Of a stretch of DNA of 64,000 nt, positions 36,134 through 45,210 are shown piece after piece. Numbering within the stretch: position 1 is the stretch's first letter; each line of letters opens with the position of its first letter. The stretch covers positions 1,475,131-1,539,130 of the forward strand of contig JAOSJT010000001.1 in assembly GCA_027493955.1 (NCBI GenBank), written 5' to 3'. The stretch is from Bacteroidia bacterium. GTDB taxonomy: Bacteria; Bacteroidota; Ignavibacteria; SZUA-365. The position numbers and the translations under genes are program-made. Below the pieces are notes generated by a model, which was not told the origin of the DNA, did not search any database, and saw only the letters and a program-made list of their open reading frames with translations.

Positions 36134-38974
36134 TCAGGAACCCTTTTGTTCCGGAAGCAGGACAACCTGAACGTACCGTTCGAGGTTGATGTATTTTTTT
36201 GCGGCGTCAAGGATATGCTGCGCGGTGAGACCGTCGATCATTTTTTCGTACTGCATGAACTGATTCAGCGGCTCGCCGAGCGATATGGCGCGCATGAGCT
36301 GCCCCATCCAGAAGCCGTTTTCTTTCATGCCCGTTTCACGTTCCCGGCGCTGAATTTCCTTGATCTTCCCGATATTCTCCTCGGATGCAGGATTTTCGAC
36401 AACGTCCTTCAGGACCTTGCGCATGGTTTCGATCATTTCGTCCACACGATCGGGACTGGTGCCGAAGTTGATCATGATGGCGTACTCGGCGTCCGGATAT
36501 TTGTCCGCGTTAGCGTTCACACCCACACCGTAGCTGCCGCCTTTATCCTCGCGAATCGCTTCCCGGAGCTGTATCGTGAGATACTCTTCCAGAGCGGAAA
36601 AGGCGTAACGATTTTCGTACGTCCACTCGAAAGGCCCCGTCATCACGAAGGCAATCATGGTTTTATCATCCACGCCTTTCCGCACGATCTTTTCAACCTT
36701 CCCGGTGGGCGGCTTGACGTTGTGATTCTTCCATGTTTCCTTGCGTCCGGTGGTCGGAAGCTGACCGATGTACTTTTCGACCATCGGCTTGAGTTCTTCC
36801 GGCTTGATGTTTCCGACAAACGTGAAGGTGAAATCGCTGGCATCACGGAAGCGATCGGAATAGATGTCGAAAGCCTTGTCCAGATCGACGCGCTCCAGCC
36901 ATGCTTTGGTAACGGGCTGCTGCCGCGGGTGATAATTCGCGAGCGTTGTGGTGAGCGTATCCGAGAACACGCGCTCCGGCTGATTGCCGAAATTCTCGAA
37001 CATGGACATCATGCGTGTCTTGAAGGAATTGAACGATGTGGTGTCTTTACGCGGCTGATGGAAATACAGATAGAGTAACTGGAATGCGGTTTCCATGTCC
37101 TTGGGAGCGAAGCTGCCGTTGAAACCCTCATTTTCCGAGCTGATAGTCGGGGAGACGTTGGCGACTTTCCCGGCCAACGTCTTACGCAGCTGAATCTGAT
37201 TGAATTCGCCCACACCTCCCATGCTGATGATGCTGGATGCGAGCGCGGCACTGGGCAGATCCGTGTCGCCCACGAGGGAGATACCACCGGGACTGGTCGC
37301 ACCGAACAGGACTTCGTCGGCCTTGAAATCCGTCTGCTTGACGAAGACCTTGATACCGTTGGAGAGCGTCCATTCCGTGACGTCGATGTCCTCGTGCTTT
37401 TTCTCCGAGGCAACACGCACCTTTGACGGACCCAATTCGACTAACGGTTTGTTCGCGACTTCGTCCACGTAGGGATCGAGTTTCATGGCTTCCACACGCT
37501 CTATCACTGCACGGAGCTGCTGCTCCGTCGGAGGCGTGAGTCCCTCTTTTTCCGGCATGCTGAACGTGATCACGCGATTCGCATCGGTGAAATATTCATC
37601 CGTCAGTTTATTGACTTCGCGGAGGGTAATGGTCTCAAGATATTTCTTGTACAGTTCGTACTCCATCTCGATACCGGGGATGGGCTCTTCGACAAGGAAA
37701 TTGCGAACGAACTCGGATGCATGCGATCCGGATTGCGTTTTCTCGCGTTCGTTGTACTGCCGTTCCATGCCGCGAAGCACATTGGTTTTCGCGCGTTCGA
37801 GTTCGGAGGCGGTGAAGCCGTGCTGTTTGACGCGATACGCCTCTTTGAGCAGCGCCTCGAAGCCGCGCTCCACGTCGCCTTCCTTCGGAATCGCGTTCAG
37901 GACAACGACCTCGCGGGCGCGCACGAAGCCGCCTTTCCCGGCGGAGGCGGATACGAAGGGCGGATTGTTCTGTTGCAGCAATTCACTGTAGCGGTCGTTG
38001 AGCATCCTGCTGAAAAGCCGTTCAGCCATGGAGGCACGGAAGTCCTTGACTTTCCGCTCCACCTTCGGCTCATGTTTGAAATACAGGGCAACCGACGACG
38101 ATGTCGCTTCGGGATCCGATGCGATGGTGCAGAGCAATTCCGCATGATCCGGAACAGGCTCCGTTGGCCGAACGAGCGCCTCGGCGGGTTTCGGGATCGA
38201 TCCGAACATCGCGGAGATTTTCTTTTCCATCGTCGCAACATCAAAATCACCGACCGCGACAATGGCCATCAGGTCGGGACGATACCACTTGCGGTAAAAA
38301 CCCTTCAGTGTTTCGTACTCGAAGCTCTTCAGAATATCGGGCTTGCCAATCGGAAGACGATCTGCGTACTTCGAGCCATGGAGCAGCACGGGAAATTGTA
38401 TATCGCGGATGCGCGACGAGGCACCCTTCCGGGCGCGCCATTCCTCTATGATGACGCCGCGCTCCTTGTCGATCTCTTCGTCGTCGAAGGTCACATTGCT
38501 CGCCCAATCCACAAGGACCTGCATACCCTGGGTGATGATGGTTTCGTCGTCCATCGGTATCTCCAGCATATACACGGTTTCATCGAAGCTGGTGTAGGCG
38601 TTGAGGTCGGCGCCGAAGCGCATGCCGATGCCCTCGAGATATTCCACGAGCTTGTTTTTAGGGAAATGCTTCGTGCCGTTGAAACACATGTGCTCCACGA
38701 AATGCGCGAGGCCCTGTTCGGGATCGGTCTCCAGAACAGATCCGGCGTTCACAGCCAGGCGCAGAGCGGCGCGGTTTTCCGGCTTCTTGTTCTGCATGAT
38801 GTAGTAGCGCATGCCGTTGGCGAGCGTACCGATTTTCACGTTGGGATTGACGGGGATGTCGGCGCCGAGGCCGGGAACAGGTGCCTTGCCAGGAGTCTCC
38901 TGGGCGAACGCACCCGGGAGAGCGAATATCGTCATGAACACAGCGACGACACTCGTGAGACGGAATACTTTCAT
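36134..38974 (-). CDS. M16 family zinc metallopeptidase (insulinase-like)
   Basis: 946 residues with a signal peptide (1-24, ending AFAQ). The N-terminal half is catalytic: the inverted zinc motif HFVEH near residue 87 and the distal Glu in EIDKERGVIIEEW about 80 residues later. The C-terminal half is a second M16 domain lacking the zinc motif and carries the substrate-binding R/Y pair region. The size equals two fused subunits, as in pitrilysin-type enzymes. It should degrade peptides in the periplasm. GGAG lies seven bases before the ATG, and CGTATCTTAA at 39015-39024 is a candidate promoter element. Confidence 0.95.
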   Translation of the reverse strand: MKVFRLTSVVAVFMTIFALPGAFAQETPGKAPVPGLGADIPVNPNVKIGTLANGMRYYIMQNKKPENRAALRLAVNAGSVLETDPEQGLAHFVEHMCFNGTKHFPKNKLVEYLEGIGMRFGADLNAYTSFDETVYMLEIPMDDETIITQGMQVLVDWASNVTFDDEEIDKERGVIIEEWRARKGASSRIRDIQFPVLLHGSKYADRLPIGKPDILKSFEYETLKGFYRKWYRPDLMAIVAVGDFDVATMEKKISAMFGSIPKPAEALVRPTEPVPDHAELLCTIASDPEATSSSVALYFKHEPKVERKVKDFRASMAERLFSRMLNDRYSELLQQNNPPFVSASAGKGGFVRAREVVVLNAIPKEGDVERGFEALLKEAYRVKQHGFTASELERAKTNVLRGMERQYNEREKTQSGSHASEFVRNFLVEEPIPGIEMEYELYKKYLETITLREVNKLTDEYFTDANRVITFSMPEKEGLTPPTEQQLRAVIERVEAMKLDPYVDEVANKPLVELGPSKVRVASEKKHEDIDVTEWTLSNGIKVFVKQTDFKADEVLFGATSPGGISLVGDTDLPSAALASSIISMGGVGEFNQIQLRKTLAGKVANVSPTISSENEGFNGSFAPKDMETAFQLLYLYFHQPRKDTTSFNSFKTRMMSMFENFGNQPERVFSDTLTTTLANYHPRQQPVTKAWLERVDLDKAFDIYSDRFRDASDFTFTFVGNIKPEELKPMVEKYIGQLPTTGRKETWKNHNVKPPTGKVEKIVRKGVDDKTMIAFVMTGPFEWTYENRYAFSALEEYLTIQLREAIREDKGGSYGVGVNANADKYPDAEYAIMINFGTSPDRVDEMIETMRKVLKDVVENPASEENIGKIKEIQRRERETGMKENGFWMGQLMRAISLGEPLNQFMQYEKMIDGLTAQHILDAAKKYINLERYVQVVLLPEQKGS

Positions 38975-39112
38975 ACATTACTCCACACATTAGGGAATCG
39001 GGTTCAATCAGTTTTTAAGATACGAAGCAACCGGGAAAAAGATGCGGTAATTTTCCGTCCCCAAGTCTGTGCCGCTCCCGGAGCAGCGTAGCGGGCGGAA
39101 CGGGGAGGCCGG

Positions 39113-40402
39113 TTACGCCAGCTTGTATATCACGACCGGATCGCTGCAACCCTTGAGAAGAGCGGTGCCGAGACTCTCGGTGAAAAGCGAGTGATGCTCG
39201 ATGCGGCTCCAGGTGCTGCCGGAAATGAGCACGGAGCTGTTGTAGCTTTTATTGAGCTGTTCGATACGCGAGGCGAGAATGACCGCGCTCCCGGTAACGG
39301 AATACTGCCGCCTTCCCGCCGCCCCGATGTTTCCCGTCACCGCTTCACCCGTATGCACGCCTATGCCAATGCGTGTGAACGGAATCGCTCCCTGCGCGTT
39401 CAGACGCTCGACCGCGGAATGCATCGCCAGTGCGGCGTTCACAGCGTCGCTTGCATGTGCCGCATTGCCTACCGGGGCGCCGAACGTGGCCATGAAACCG
39501 TCACCCAGAAACTGATTGACAATGCCGTTGTTTCTCTCGACGATGGGGATAAGCGTACCGAACACGGTATTGAGATAGCTCACCACCTCGCGGGGCGGAC
39601 GACTGCCGACCAAGGGGGTGAAATCGCGGATGTCGAGGAACAGAACGGTCACGGTGCGCAGCACCCCCTCCGCGTGTTCCGGATGGTTGAGTAATTCTGC
39701 GGCGACGGGCTCGGATACCTGCTGTCCGAAGAGCTGTATCACCTGCCGTTTCTCCTCCGCCGCACGAAGCATGCCCGCGATGCGCAGGCGCAGGAGTCTG
39801 GTGATGAGGGCCGCGGCCGCGCCGGCCGCCAGCAGCAACACGCAACGCGAGGTGTAGAACAAAGGCGAGGCGAAGACGGGGTCCACCGACGATGTGTCAC
39901 TCGTCGAAAGCACGTACAGCACCAGTGCGCAGTATTGCGCCGCGGCCAGGACGCCCGTGAACAGCGAGAGACCGGCGCTCAGTCGCAATACGGAAACGAT
40001 GATAAAAATGAAGTACAACGCGATCATGGGCGACAGCAGCGCGTGCACGGGATGCACCGATTGTCCGACAAGAAGAATGCCCACTCCGGGGAGGGTGATT
40101 TCCACGGTGACGTTGGCGATTCTGCCGAACAGTGGAACGCGTCTGCGCTTTTTCTCGAAGGCAAGAAACAGGAAAGAAATCGCGCCCTCGTACAGGCCGA
40201 TACTCAGCAGCAGCATGAAAACGGGTTGACGAAAGGCCGGAATGCTGAGGGTCGCAAGCAGCTTGTGCGGCAACAGAGCCGAAAGAATGACGACCATGAG
40301 CGCGGTGGAAAAGAAGATGACCGAGAGGATGCGCGCACGAAGCTGTTCGCTGCGTGCCGTCTCGATATCCAGTTCTTCACCGGGTTTCAGCCAGTTGTGC
40401 AT
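39113..40402 (-). CDS. Class III nucleotidyl cyclase-like membrane protein with altered active site
   Basis: 429 residues. The N-terminal half has about six membrane helices (30-205). A cyclase homology domain occupies about 245-429. The two metal-binding aspartates are present (FLDIRDFT and FLGDGFMATFG). The segment that normally reads GDxVNLAxRLE is GSAVILASRIE: the purine-selecting Asp is Ser and the transition-state Asn is Ile, while the Arg is kept. Activity as an adenylate or guanylate cyclase is therefore uncertain. It overlaps the YgiQ gene stop by one base (TGATG), so expression is coupled. Confidence 0.85.
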   Translation of the reverse strand: MHNWLKPGEELDIETARSEQLRARILSVIFFSTALMVVILSALLPHKLLATLSIPAFRQPVFMLLLSIGLYEGAISFLFLAFEKKRRRVPLFGRIANVTVEITLPGVGILLVGQSVHPVHALLSPMIALYFIFIIVSVLRLSAGLSLFTGVLAAAQYCALVLYVLSTSDTSSVDPVFASPLFYTSRCVLLLAAGAAAALITRLLRLRIAGMLRAAEEKRQVIQLFGQQVSEPVAAELLNHPEHAEGVLRTVTVLFLDIRDFTPLVGSRPPREVVSYLNTVFGTLIPIVERNNGIVNQFLGDGFMATFGAPVGNAAHASDAVNAALAMHSAVERLNAQGAIPFTRIGIGVHTGEAVTGNIGAAGRRQYSVTGSAVILASRIEQLNKSYNSSVLISGSTWSRIEHHSLFTESLGTALLKGCSDPVVIYKLA

Positions 40403-42129
40403 CAGTGCCGCCTCCGTCGCGCATTGTCCGGTCTGTGCGCCGCCCCCCCACCCAGCACTGCCTCCTTCTGTCTGCGCTTTCCGGCGAGAGTGCGTTCCAC
40501 GAACAGCGCTTCACCCGTGAAGGGATGCAACTCCGTGTGATACATCACGGAGGCCCAGGTTCCGGGTGTGGGCGTGAAGATCTGCACATGCTCGGCGCTC
40601 ACCCCCAATCCTTCCGCGGCCACTCTGCGCAGAGCGTGCATGTGCTGTTCTTCACAGCCGGGATACGCGGCGATGAAGTAGTAGCTGAGATACTGCTTCT
40701 TTCCTGCGACACGGGATCGTTCGACGAACAATTTTCTGAAGTCCAGATAGTCCTCCAGCCCGCCTTTCCCCATCAAATGCAGGATGCCGGGGTCGGAATG
40801 CTCCGGGGCGAGACGCAATTGTCCGGAGACATGATACGCGGCGAGCTCGTCGAGAAAACGCATGCCGCATTTCTCGTCTGCAAGCAGCAAGTCGGGCCGG
40901 ATGCCGCTGGCCACGAACACATGCCGAATACCCGGGAGGGCTCGCAATTTTCTCAGAAGTCGCTCGTAGCGGCTGTGGTTCACCGGCATACTTCGGCACA
41001 GATCGGGAAAGGCGCAACGTTTGTCGTCGCAAACACCTTTTGCGAGCTTCTTCGCGCATTCGTACCCGTACATGTTTGCGGTGGGCCCACCCACGTCGGG
41101 TATCACTCCGGTAAATTTTCGATGCGTGCTCATTCGTCGGGCTTCGTCGAGCACCGACTGCTCGCTCCTCCATCGAATCGTCCTGCCTTCGTGCACAGCT
41201 ATAGCGCAGAAGTTGCATTCGCCATAGCAACCGCGGTGCGTCTGAACGGAGAAGCGAATCGTATCCAACGCCCGTATCACTCCCTGCCCGTTGTAGGACG
41301 GATGCGCATCGCGTTCGAAATCAAGCGTATAGACCCCATCGAGATCCTCCTGCGTCTCCCATGGCGGAGGCGGATGATGGATAAGCCACCTGTCCCCATG
41401 CCGCTGCTGCAAGCCCTGTGCCGTGTGCGGATCGAGATTGCGGTAAAACGCATCGAACATTCGAATAAAGGCCTGCGGATCTGATTTCACTTCTTCAAAG
41501 GACGGGAGATCCAGATACTCTGCACGTGCGTCCCGCGCGATGCAGCAGGTGCCCGGCACCGCGTCGACGGCTTCACCGTGACGGAGCAATTCCGCGAGAT
41601 GCAACACGGTGCGTTCCCCCATTCCATACACCAGCAGATCGGCTTTGGCATCGAAGAGAATCGAGCGCCTCAGCGCATCATCCCAGTAGTCGTAATGCGC
41701 GACGCGTCGAAGACTTGCTTCGATCCCTCCCAGAATGATCGGCCGTGTGGCGCGGAAGGCGCGGCGGATCAGGTTCGCATAGACTATCACCGCGCGGTCG
41801 GGACGGCGCGTGTTCTCTGCCCCGGGTGTATAGTCGTCGCTGCGGCGCTTCTTTTTCAGGGCGGTGTAATTCGCGACCATGGAATCGACACTGCCTCCCG
41901 TCACACCCCAGAACAGTCGCGGCTCGCCGAGCGCGCTGATATCGGCGAGGTCATGCATATTCGGTTGGGCGATCACACCGACGCGAAACCCTGCTACGAG
42001 CAGAGACTTGCCGATCAACGCGGTGCCGATATGCGGGGCGTCGATATAGGCATCACCCGTGACGAGAATGACGTCCAATTCCTCCCATCCGAGGGTACGC
42101 ATTTCCTTCAGGCTCATGGGAAGGAACAT
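40402..42129 (-). CDS. YgiQ-family radical SAM protein
   Basis: 575 residues. The N-terminal B12-binding-like region (DVILVTGDAYIDAPHIGTALIGK) is the YgiQ family hallmark. The radical SAM cluster motif is CYGECNFC near residue 295 (CxxxCxxC), followed by the long KFTGVIPDVGGPTANMYG segment. The C-terminus is basic (KRRQKEAVLGGG-AHRPDNARRRRH). The reaction of this family is not established. It sits 6 bases after the class II aldolase gene and overlaps the cyclase-like gene by one base. Confidence 0.92.
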   Translation of the reverse strand: MFLPMSLKEMRTLGWEELDVILVTGDAYIDAPHIGTALIGKSLLVAGFRVGVIAQPNMHDLADISALGEPRLFWGVTGGSVDSMVANYTALKKKRRSDDYTPGAENTRRPDRAVIVYANLIRRAFRATRPIILGGIEASLRRVAHYDYWDDALRRSILFDAKADLLVYGMGERTVLHLAELLRHGEAVDAVPGTCCIARDARAEYLDLPSFEEVKSDPQAFIRMFDAFYRNLDPHTAQGLQQRHGDRWLIHHPPPPWETQEDLDGVYTLDFERDAHPSYNGQGVIRALDTIRFSVQTHRGCYGECNFCAIAVHEGRTIRWRSEQSVLDEARRMSTHRKFTGVIPDVGGPTANMYGYECAKKLAKGVCDDKRCAFPDLCRSMPVNHSRYERLLRKLRALPGIRHVFVASGIRPDLLLADEKCGMRFLDELAAYHVSGQLRLAPEHSDPGILHLMGKGGLEDYLDFRKLFVERSRVAGKKQYLSYYFIAAYPGCEEQHMHALRRVAAEGLGVSAEHVQIFTPTPGTWASVMYHTELHPFTGEALFVERTLAGKRRQKEAVLGGGAAHRPDNARRRRH

Positions 42130-42135
42130 ACGGCC

Positions 42136-42795
42136 CTACCTCCGCTCCCGGGCATCGGACCGACCGTAGCTGCGGAATTTCTCTATGACGCGTTCCATCT
42201 CCTCGTCACCGAGAAGAACCGGCGTCCCGATTGCCCTTGCCTGATACTGTATTCGCGCGACGAGTTCCACCTCCTCGGCCACCGTGTACGCGTGTTCCAC
42301 ATCGTCGCCCACAGCCAGCAAACCGTGATTGGCCAGCAGCACAGCGTTGCCGGCTCCCAACGCATCCACGGCGTTGCGCGCGAGCTGTGTGGTGCCGTAG
42401 GTTGCGTACTCCGCGACGGGTACCGTTTTTCCCGCGAAGCCGATCAGGTAATGCACCGCCGAAATTTCCTCTCGCAGGCAGGCAAAGGTGGAGGCATAGG
42501 GCGAATGCGTGTGCACGACGGCTCCGCAACCGGGGCGCACCGCATACACGGCGAGATGCATCGCAAGTTCACTGCTCGGAGGCCGATGACCGCTCAGGGT
42601 GTTGCCCTGCAGGTCGACGAGCACAAGATCATCCTCCGTCATGGACGCGTAGGGAACGCCACTCGGACTCACAAGCACACAGTCCGCGTCTTCAGGGCGG
42701 ATGCTGATATTCCCTCCCGATCCTGTGGTCAGACCGGAGGAGAGCATGGATTTCAGGGCGCCGACAAGCGCAGCGCGTTCAATGTTGTAACTCAT
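42136..42795 (-). CDS. Class II aldolase/adducin family protein (fuculose-phosphate aldolase-like)
   Basis: 219 residues from ATG 42795, which has AAGGAG seven bases upstream; the longer frame reaching 42984 has no such site. Zinc-binding histidines are in VVHTHSPYA and in NHGLLAVG, with the substrate-binding TTGSGGNIS near residue 23 and the catalytic Glu in SSELAMH. The family splits phosphorylated sugars or thio-sugars (fuculose-1-phosphate, ribulose-phosphate, methylthioribulose-phosphate); the exact substrate is not clear. It overlaps the end of the upstream hydrolase gene by 17 bases. Confidence 0.88.
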   Translation of the reverse strand: MSYNIERAALVGALKSMLSSGLTTGSGGNISIRPEDADCVLVSPSGVPYASMTEDDLVLVDLQGNTLSGHRPPSSELAMHLAVYAVRPGCGAVVHTHSPYASTFACLREEISAVHYLIGFAGKTVPVAEYATYGTTQLARNAVDALGAGNAVLLANHGLLAVGDDVEHAYTVAEEVELVARIQYQARAIGTPVLLGDEEMERVIEKFRSYGRSDARERR

Positions 42796-43843
42796 GACTT
42801 TTCTCCTTCGCCGGAGCGGAAAATCTCGCTTCAATATCATGGAAAACCCGGAGCAGCGCTGTCTGCGTTTCCGGTTCCGATGCGCTGTGACCCGATGCGG
42901 GCGTGAGCAGCAGAGTGGACAGGGGCAGGGCCCGATGCAATCGCCACGCAGCTTCGGGCGGACACACGACATCATAGCGGCCATTGACTATCCAGGCAGG
43001 TATGTGCGCGATGCGTCCGGCATTCCGCAGCAGTTCGTCGTCGCCGAGCCAGCAGCGATGTGCCATGTACACGTTTTCGAACAGCGCGAAGGCGAGAGGA
43101 TTTCCCGTTTCGAGCCAGGCTTGTACCCTCCGCAGACGCGTGCTGTCCCGGTCCACCGCACTCGCCGCTGTTTCATACCATGCCCACGCACGCGCGACGC
43201 GCAGCACGGCGAGAGAATCATCCTGTTGCAGCAACTCCGCGAGATACCCCGGAAGCGGACGGCGGGATCTGTCCGGAAGCACGGTGAGCAGTTCTTCATA
43301 CAGGTCCGGAAAAAAATTTGGCCAGCCTCCGTGATACAGATGATCGATTTCCGCATCCGTTCCGAGAAAAACACCCCGGAATACCAAGGCGCATACGCGC
43401 CGCGGATACCGTTGCGCGTACGCGAGCGCCAGAGTACTTCCCCACGATCCTCCGAACAGCACCATGCTGTCTATTCCCAGGGTCATGCGAAGTTTTTCGA
43501 TGTCGTCCACAAGGTCCCAGGTGGTGTTCTCCCGAAGCTCGCCGTACGGCTTCGATCGGCCCGCACCCCTCTGGTCGAACTGGATGATATTGAACACTGC
43601 GGGATCGCACAGCCGTCTCGCGATGGGCGAGCTGCCTCCCCCGGGGCCGCCGTGAAGGATAACAAGCGGCAAACCATCAGGATTGCCGCTGCATTCGTAG
43701 AACAGTTCGTGCAGATCCGAAACGCGCAGATAGCCGCTCTCCCGCGGTTCGAGCGCCGGCCACATGCCGCTCTCTCCCTGTCCGTAGGCATGGAAAAGAG
43801 CGAGTACGCCGAAACCAAGGAAAAACAGAAAGTGCCGTTGCAT
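42779..43843 (-). CDS. Exported proline iminopeptidase-like alpha/beta hydrolase
   Basis: 354 residues. A signal peptide (1-21, ending HAYGQ) precedes a proline iminopeptidase-type fold: HGGPGGGSS oxyanion segment near residue 64, FDQRGAGRS, the nucleophile in GGSWGSTLALAYAQ near 134, a cap domain, and late Asp (NGRYDVVCP) and His (ASGHSAS). PIP enzymes release N-terminal proline from peptides; here the export signal suggests a periplasmic or outer-membrane location. First gene of an overlapping four-gene operon (hydrolase, aldolase, YgiQ, cyclase-like). Confidence 0.9.
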   Translation of the reverse strand: MQRHFLFFLGFGVLALFHAYGQGESGMWPALEPRESGYLRVSDLHELFYECSGNPDGLPLVILHGGPGGGSSPIARRLCDPAVFNIIQFDQRGAGRSKPYGELRENTTWDLVDDIEKLRMTLGIDSMVLFGGSWGSTLALAYAQRYPRRVCALVFRGVFLGTDAEIDHLYHGGWPNFFPDLYEELLTVLPDRSRRPLPGYLAELLQQDDSLAVLRVARAWAWYETAASAVDRDSTRLRRVQAWLETGNPLAFALFENVYMAHRCWLGDDELLRNAGRIAHIPAWIVNGRYDVVCPPEAAWRLHRALPLSTLLLTPASGHSASEPETQTALLRVFHDIEARFSAPAKEKSHELQH

Positions 43844-43900
43844 AAAAAAACCTCGAAATTCAATCTACAGAACCTTGCATCCATGCGCCAATTCTGCCAT

Positions 43901-43930
43901 TTTGGATTCTTCAATGGTATCGTATATTAC
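43901..43930 (+). promoter_or_regulatory. Candidate promoter of the histone-like gene
   Basis: TTTG at 43901-43904, an 18-base spacer and TATATTAC at 43923-43930, close to the Bacteroidota pattern TTTG-N19-TAnnTTTG. It ends 51 bases before the start codon. Confidence 0.45.
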
Positions 43931-43981
43931 AGTGTCACGCTGATATCAACTTACGTTCACTTTTCCATAACTGGAGGAACC

Positions 43982-44167
43982 ATGAATCGCTACCAGGATT
44001 TGCTCACGCTTGTTCAGTCGTTTGAAGGCGATTTCGAAAAGTTTTTCGTCAAAGGCAACAAGTCGGCCGGAACCCGGGTGCGTAAGCACATGAACGAGCT
44101 CAAGAAGTTCGCCCAGGATCTTCGCAATCAGGTTCAGGATATCAAGAAGGCCGAGGAAGGCAAGTAA
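43982..44167 (+). CDS. Histone H1-like DNA-binding protein
   Basis: 61 residues. The ATG at 43982 has GGAGG seven bases upstream, so the real gene is only the end of a much longer open frame. The middle FFVKGNKSAGTRVRKHMNELKK matches the KGNKxAGTRxRK signature of the short histone H1/Hc1-like proteins of Bacteroidota and Chlorobi; the tail is Lys/Glu/Gln-rich helix. These proteins bind DNA and are abundant nucleoid components. Its stop TAA is directly followed by the ATG of a DNA glycosylase, so the pair is probably translated from one mRNA. Confidence 0.9.
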   Translation: MNRYQDLLTLVQSFEGDFEKFFVKGNKSAGTRVRKHMNELKKFAQDLRNQVQDIKKAEEGK

Positions 44168-45100
44168 ATGAAGCCGGCGACGCACTCGCCGATTCATCTC
44201 TCGCTTCCCGGGGCGTTCCATTATGAGCACACCCTCTATTCGCATGGATGGTGTGCTCTTCTCCCTTTTTCACTGGATACATCGTCGAACGTGCTCCGCC
44301 GCACGATCACCCTCCCGCGACGGCGCACCGCCGTTCTGACTTTTGAACCGCAACGCAATCATTCCATGCGTTGCGGCATCGAGCACAGAGGCGCGCTGCG
44401 GGATGCTGACTGGTCCGTTGCGCAACAGAGCATTCGCAGCATGTTTCAGTTGGATCAGAAGCTCGACGCGTTTTATCGCCGTATCTCCCCTGATACACGT
44501 TTCGGATGGATGGCGCAGAAAAAGACCGGGCGCATGCTCCGCGGCCTGACGTTTTTCGAGGACGTGATAAAAATGGTCCTGACCACCAACTGCGCCTGGT
44601 CGCTCACGGAAACCATGACGGAGCGGCTTGTGCGCCGTTTCGGCACGCCCGCCGGCGCCGACAGTCCCGCGTTCCCCGACGCGGAAGCGATTGCCGATGC
44701 GAGCGAGGCCGAACTGCGATCCGAAGTCAAACTGGGGTACAGGGCTCCGTATGTTCTCGCGCTCAGCAGGCGGGTTGCTTCCGGGGTGCTGGATATCGAG
44801 GCGTTCAGAACATCCACCGCTCCGGCAGAGGAATTGTACAAGGAACTGCTGCGACTCGAAGGAGTCGGTCCTTACGCCGCCGGCAATCTCCTCAAACTGC
44901 TCGGGCGTTTCGACTATCTCGGTCTCGACAGTTGGTGCCGCGCGTCATTCTCGAAACTGCACGGAAATGGCGCAACCGTGTCCGACGCCGAGATCGAGCG
45001 CTTTTACGCAGCATATGACGAGTGGAAGGGCCTTGTGATGTGGCTCGACGTCACGCAACACTGGTACGCGGAAAAATTCCCCTTCCTCGCCCAAACGTGA
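44168..45100 (+). CDS. HhH-GPD family DNA glycosylase
   Basis: 310 residues, AlkA/OGG-like in layout. The helix-hairpin-helix is LEGVGPYAAGNLL near residue 234, followed after a Gly/Phe-rich turn by LGLDSW, which carries the catalytic Asp. Before it comes the helical GPD core (TFFEDVIKMVLTTNCAWSLT). No C-terminal FeS cysteine cluster is present. It removes damaged bases, starting base-excision repair; no catalytic Lys is seen at the OGG position, so an alkylbase glycosylase is more likely. Zero bases separate it from the histone-like gene. Confidence 0.87.
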   Translation: MKPATHSPIHLSLPGAFHYEHTLYSHGWCALLPFSLDTSSNVLRRTITLPRRRTAVLTFEPQRNHSMRCGIEHRGALRDADWSVAQQSIRSMFQLDQKLDAFYRRISPDTRFGWMAQKKTGRMLRGLTFFEDVIKMVLTTNCAWSLTETMTERLVRRFGTPAGADSPAFPDAEAIADASEAELRSEVKLGYRAPYVLALSRRVASGVLDIEAFRTSTAPAEELYKELLRLEGVGPYAAGNLLKLLGRFDYLGLDSWCRASFSKLHGNGATVSDAEIERFYAAYDEWKGLVMWLDVTQHWYAEKFPFLAQT

Positions 45101-45210
45101 TGCACCGTCCGAGCGCTCCCTCCGTAACGGTGCATGCCTGCCCGTTATCGAATCCCGTAGTCGTACCATTGAGAAAATATCCCCTTCGCCTGCTTCCGGC
45201 AATACTCACG

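Noticed and set aside
42794-43981. Long plus-strand frame leading into the histone-like gene
   Set aside because: It is antisense to the well-supported peptidase and aldolase genes; only the last 61 codons, after a GGAGG site, are a gene.
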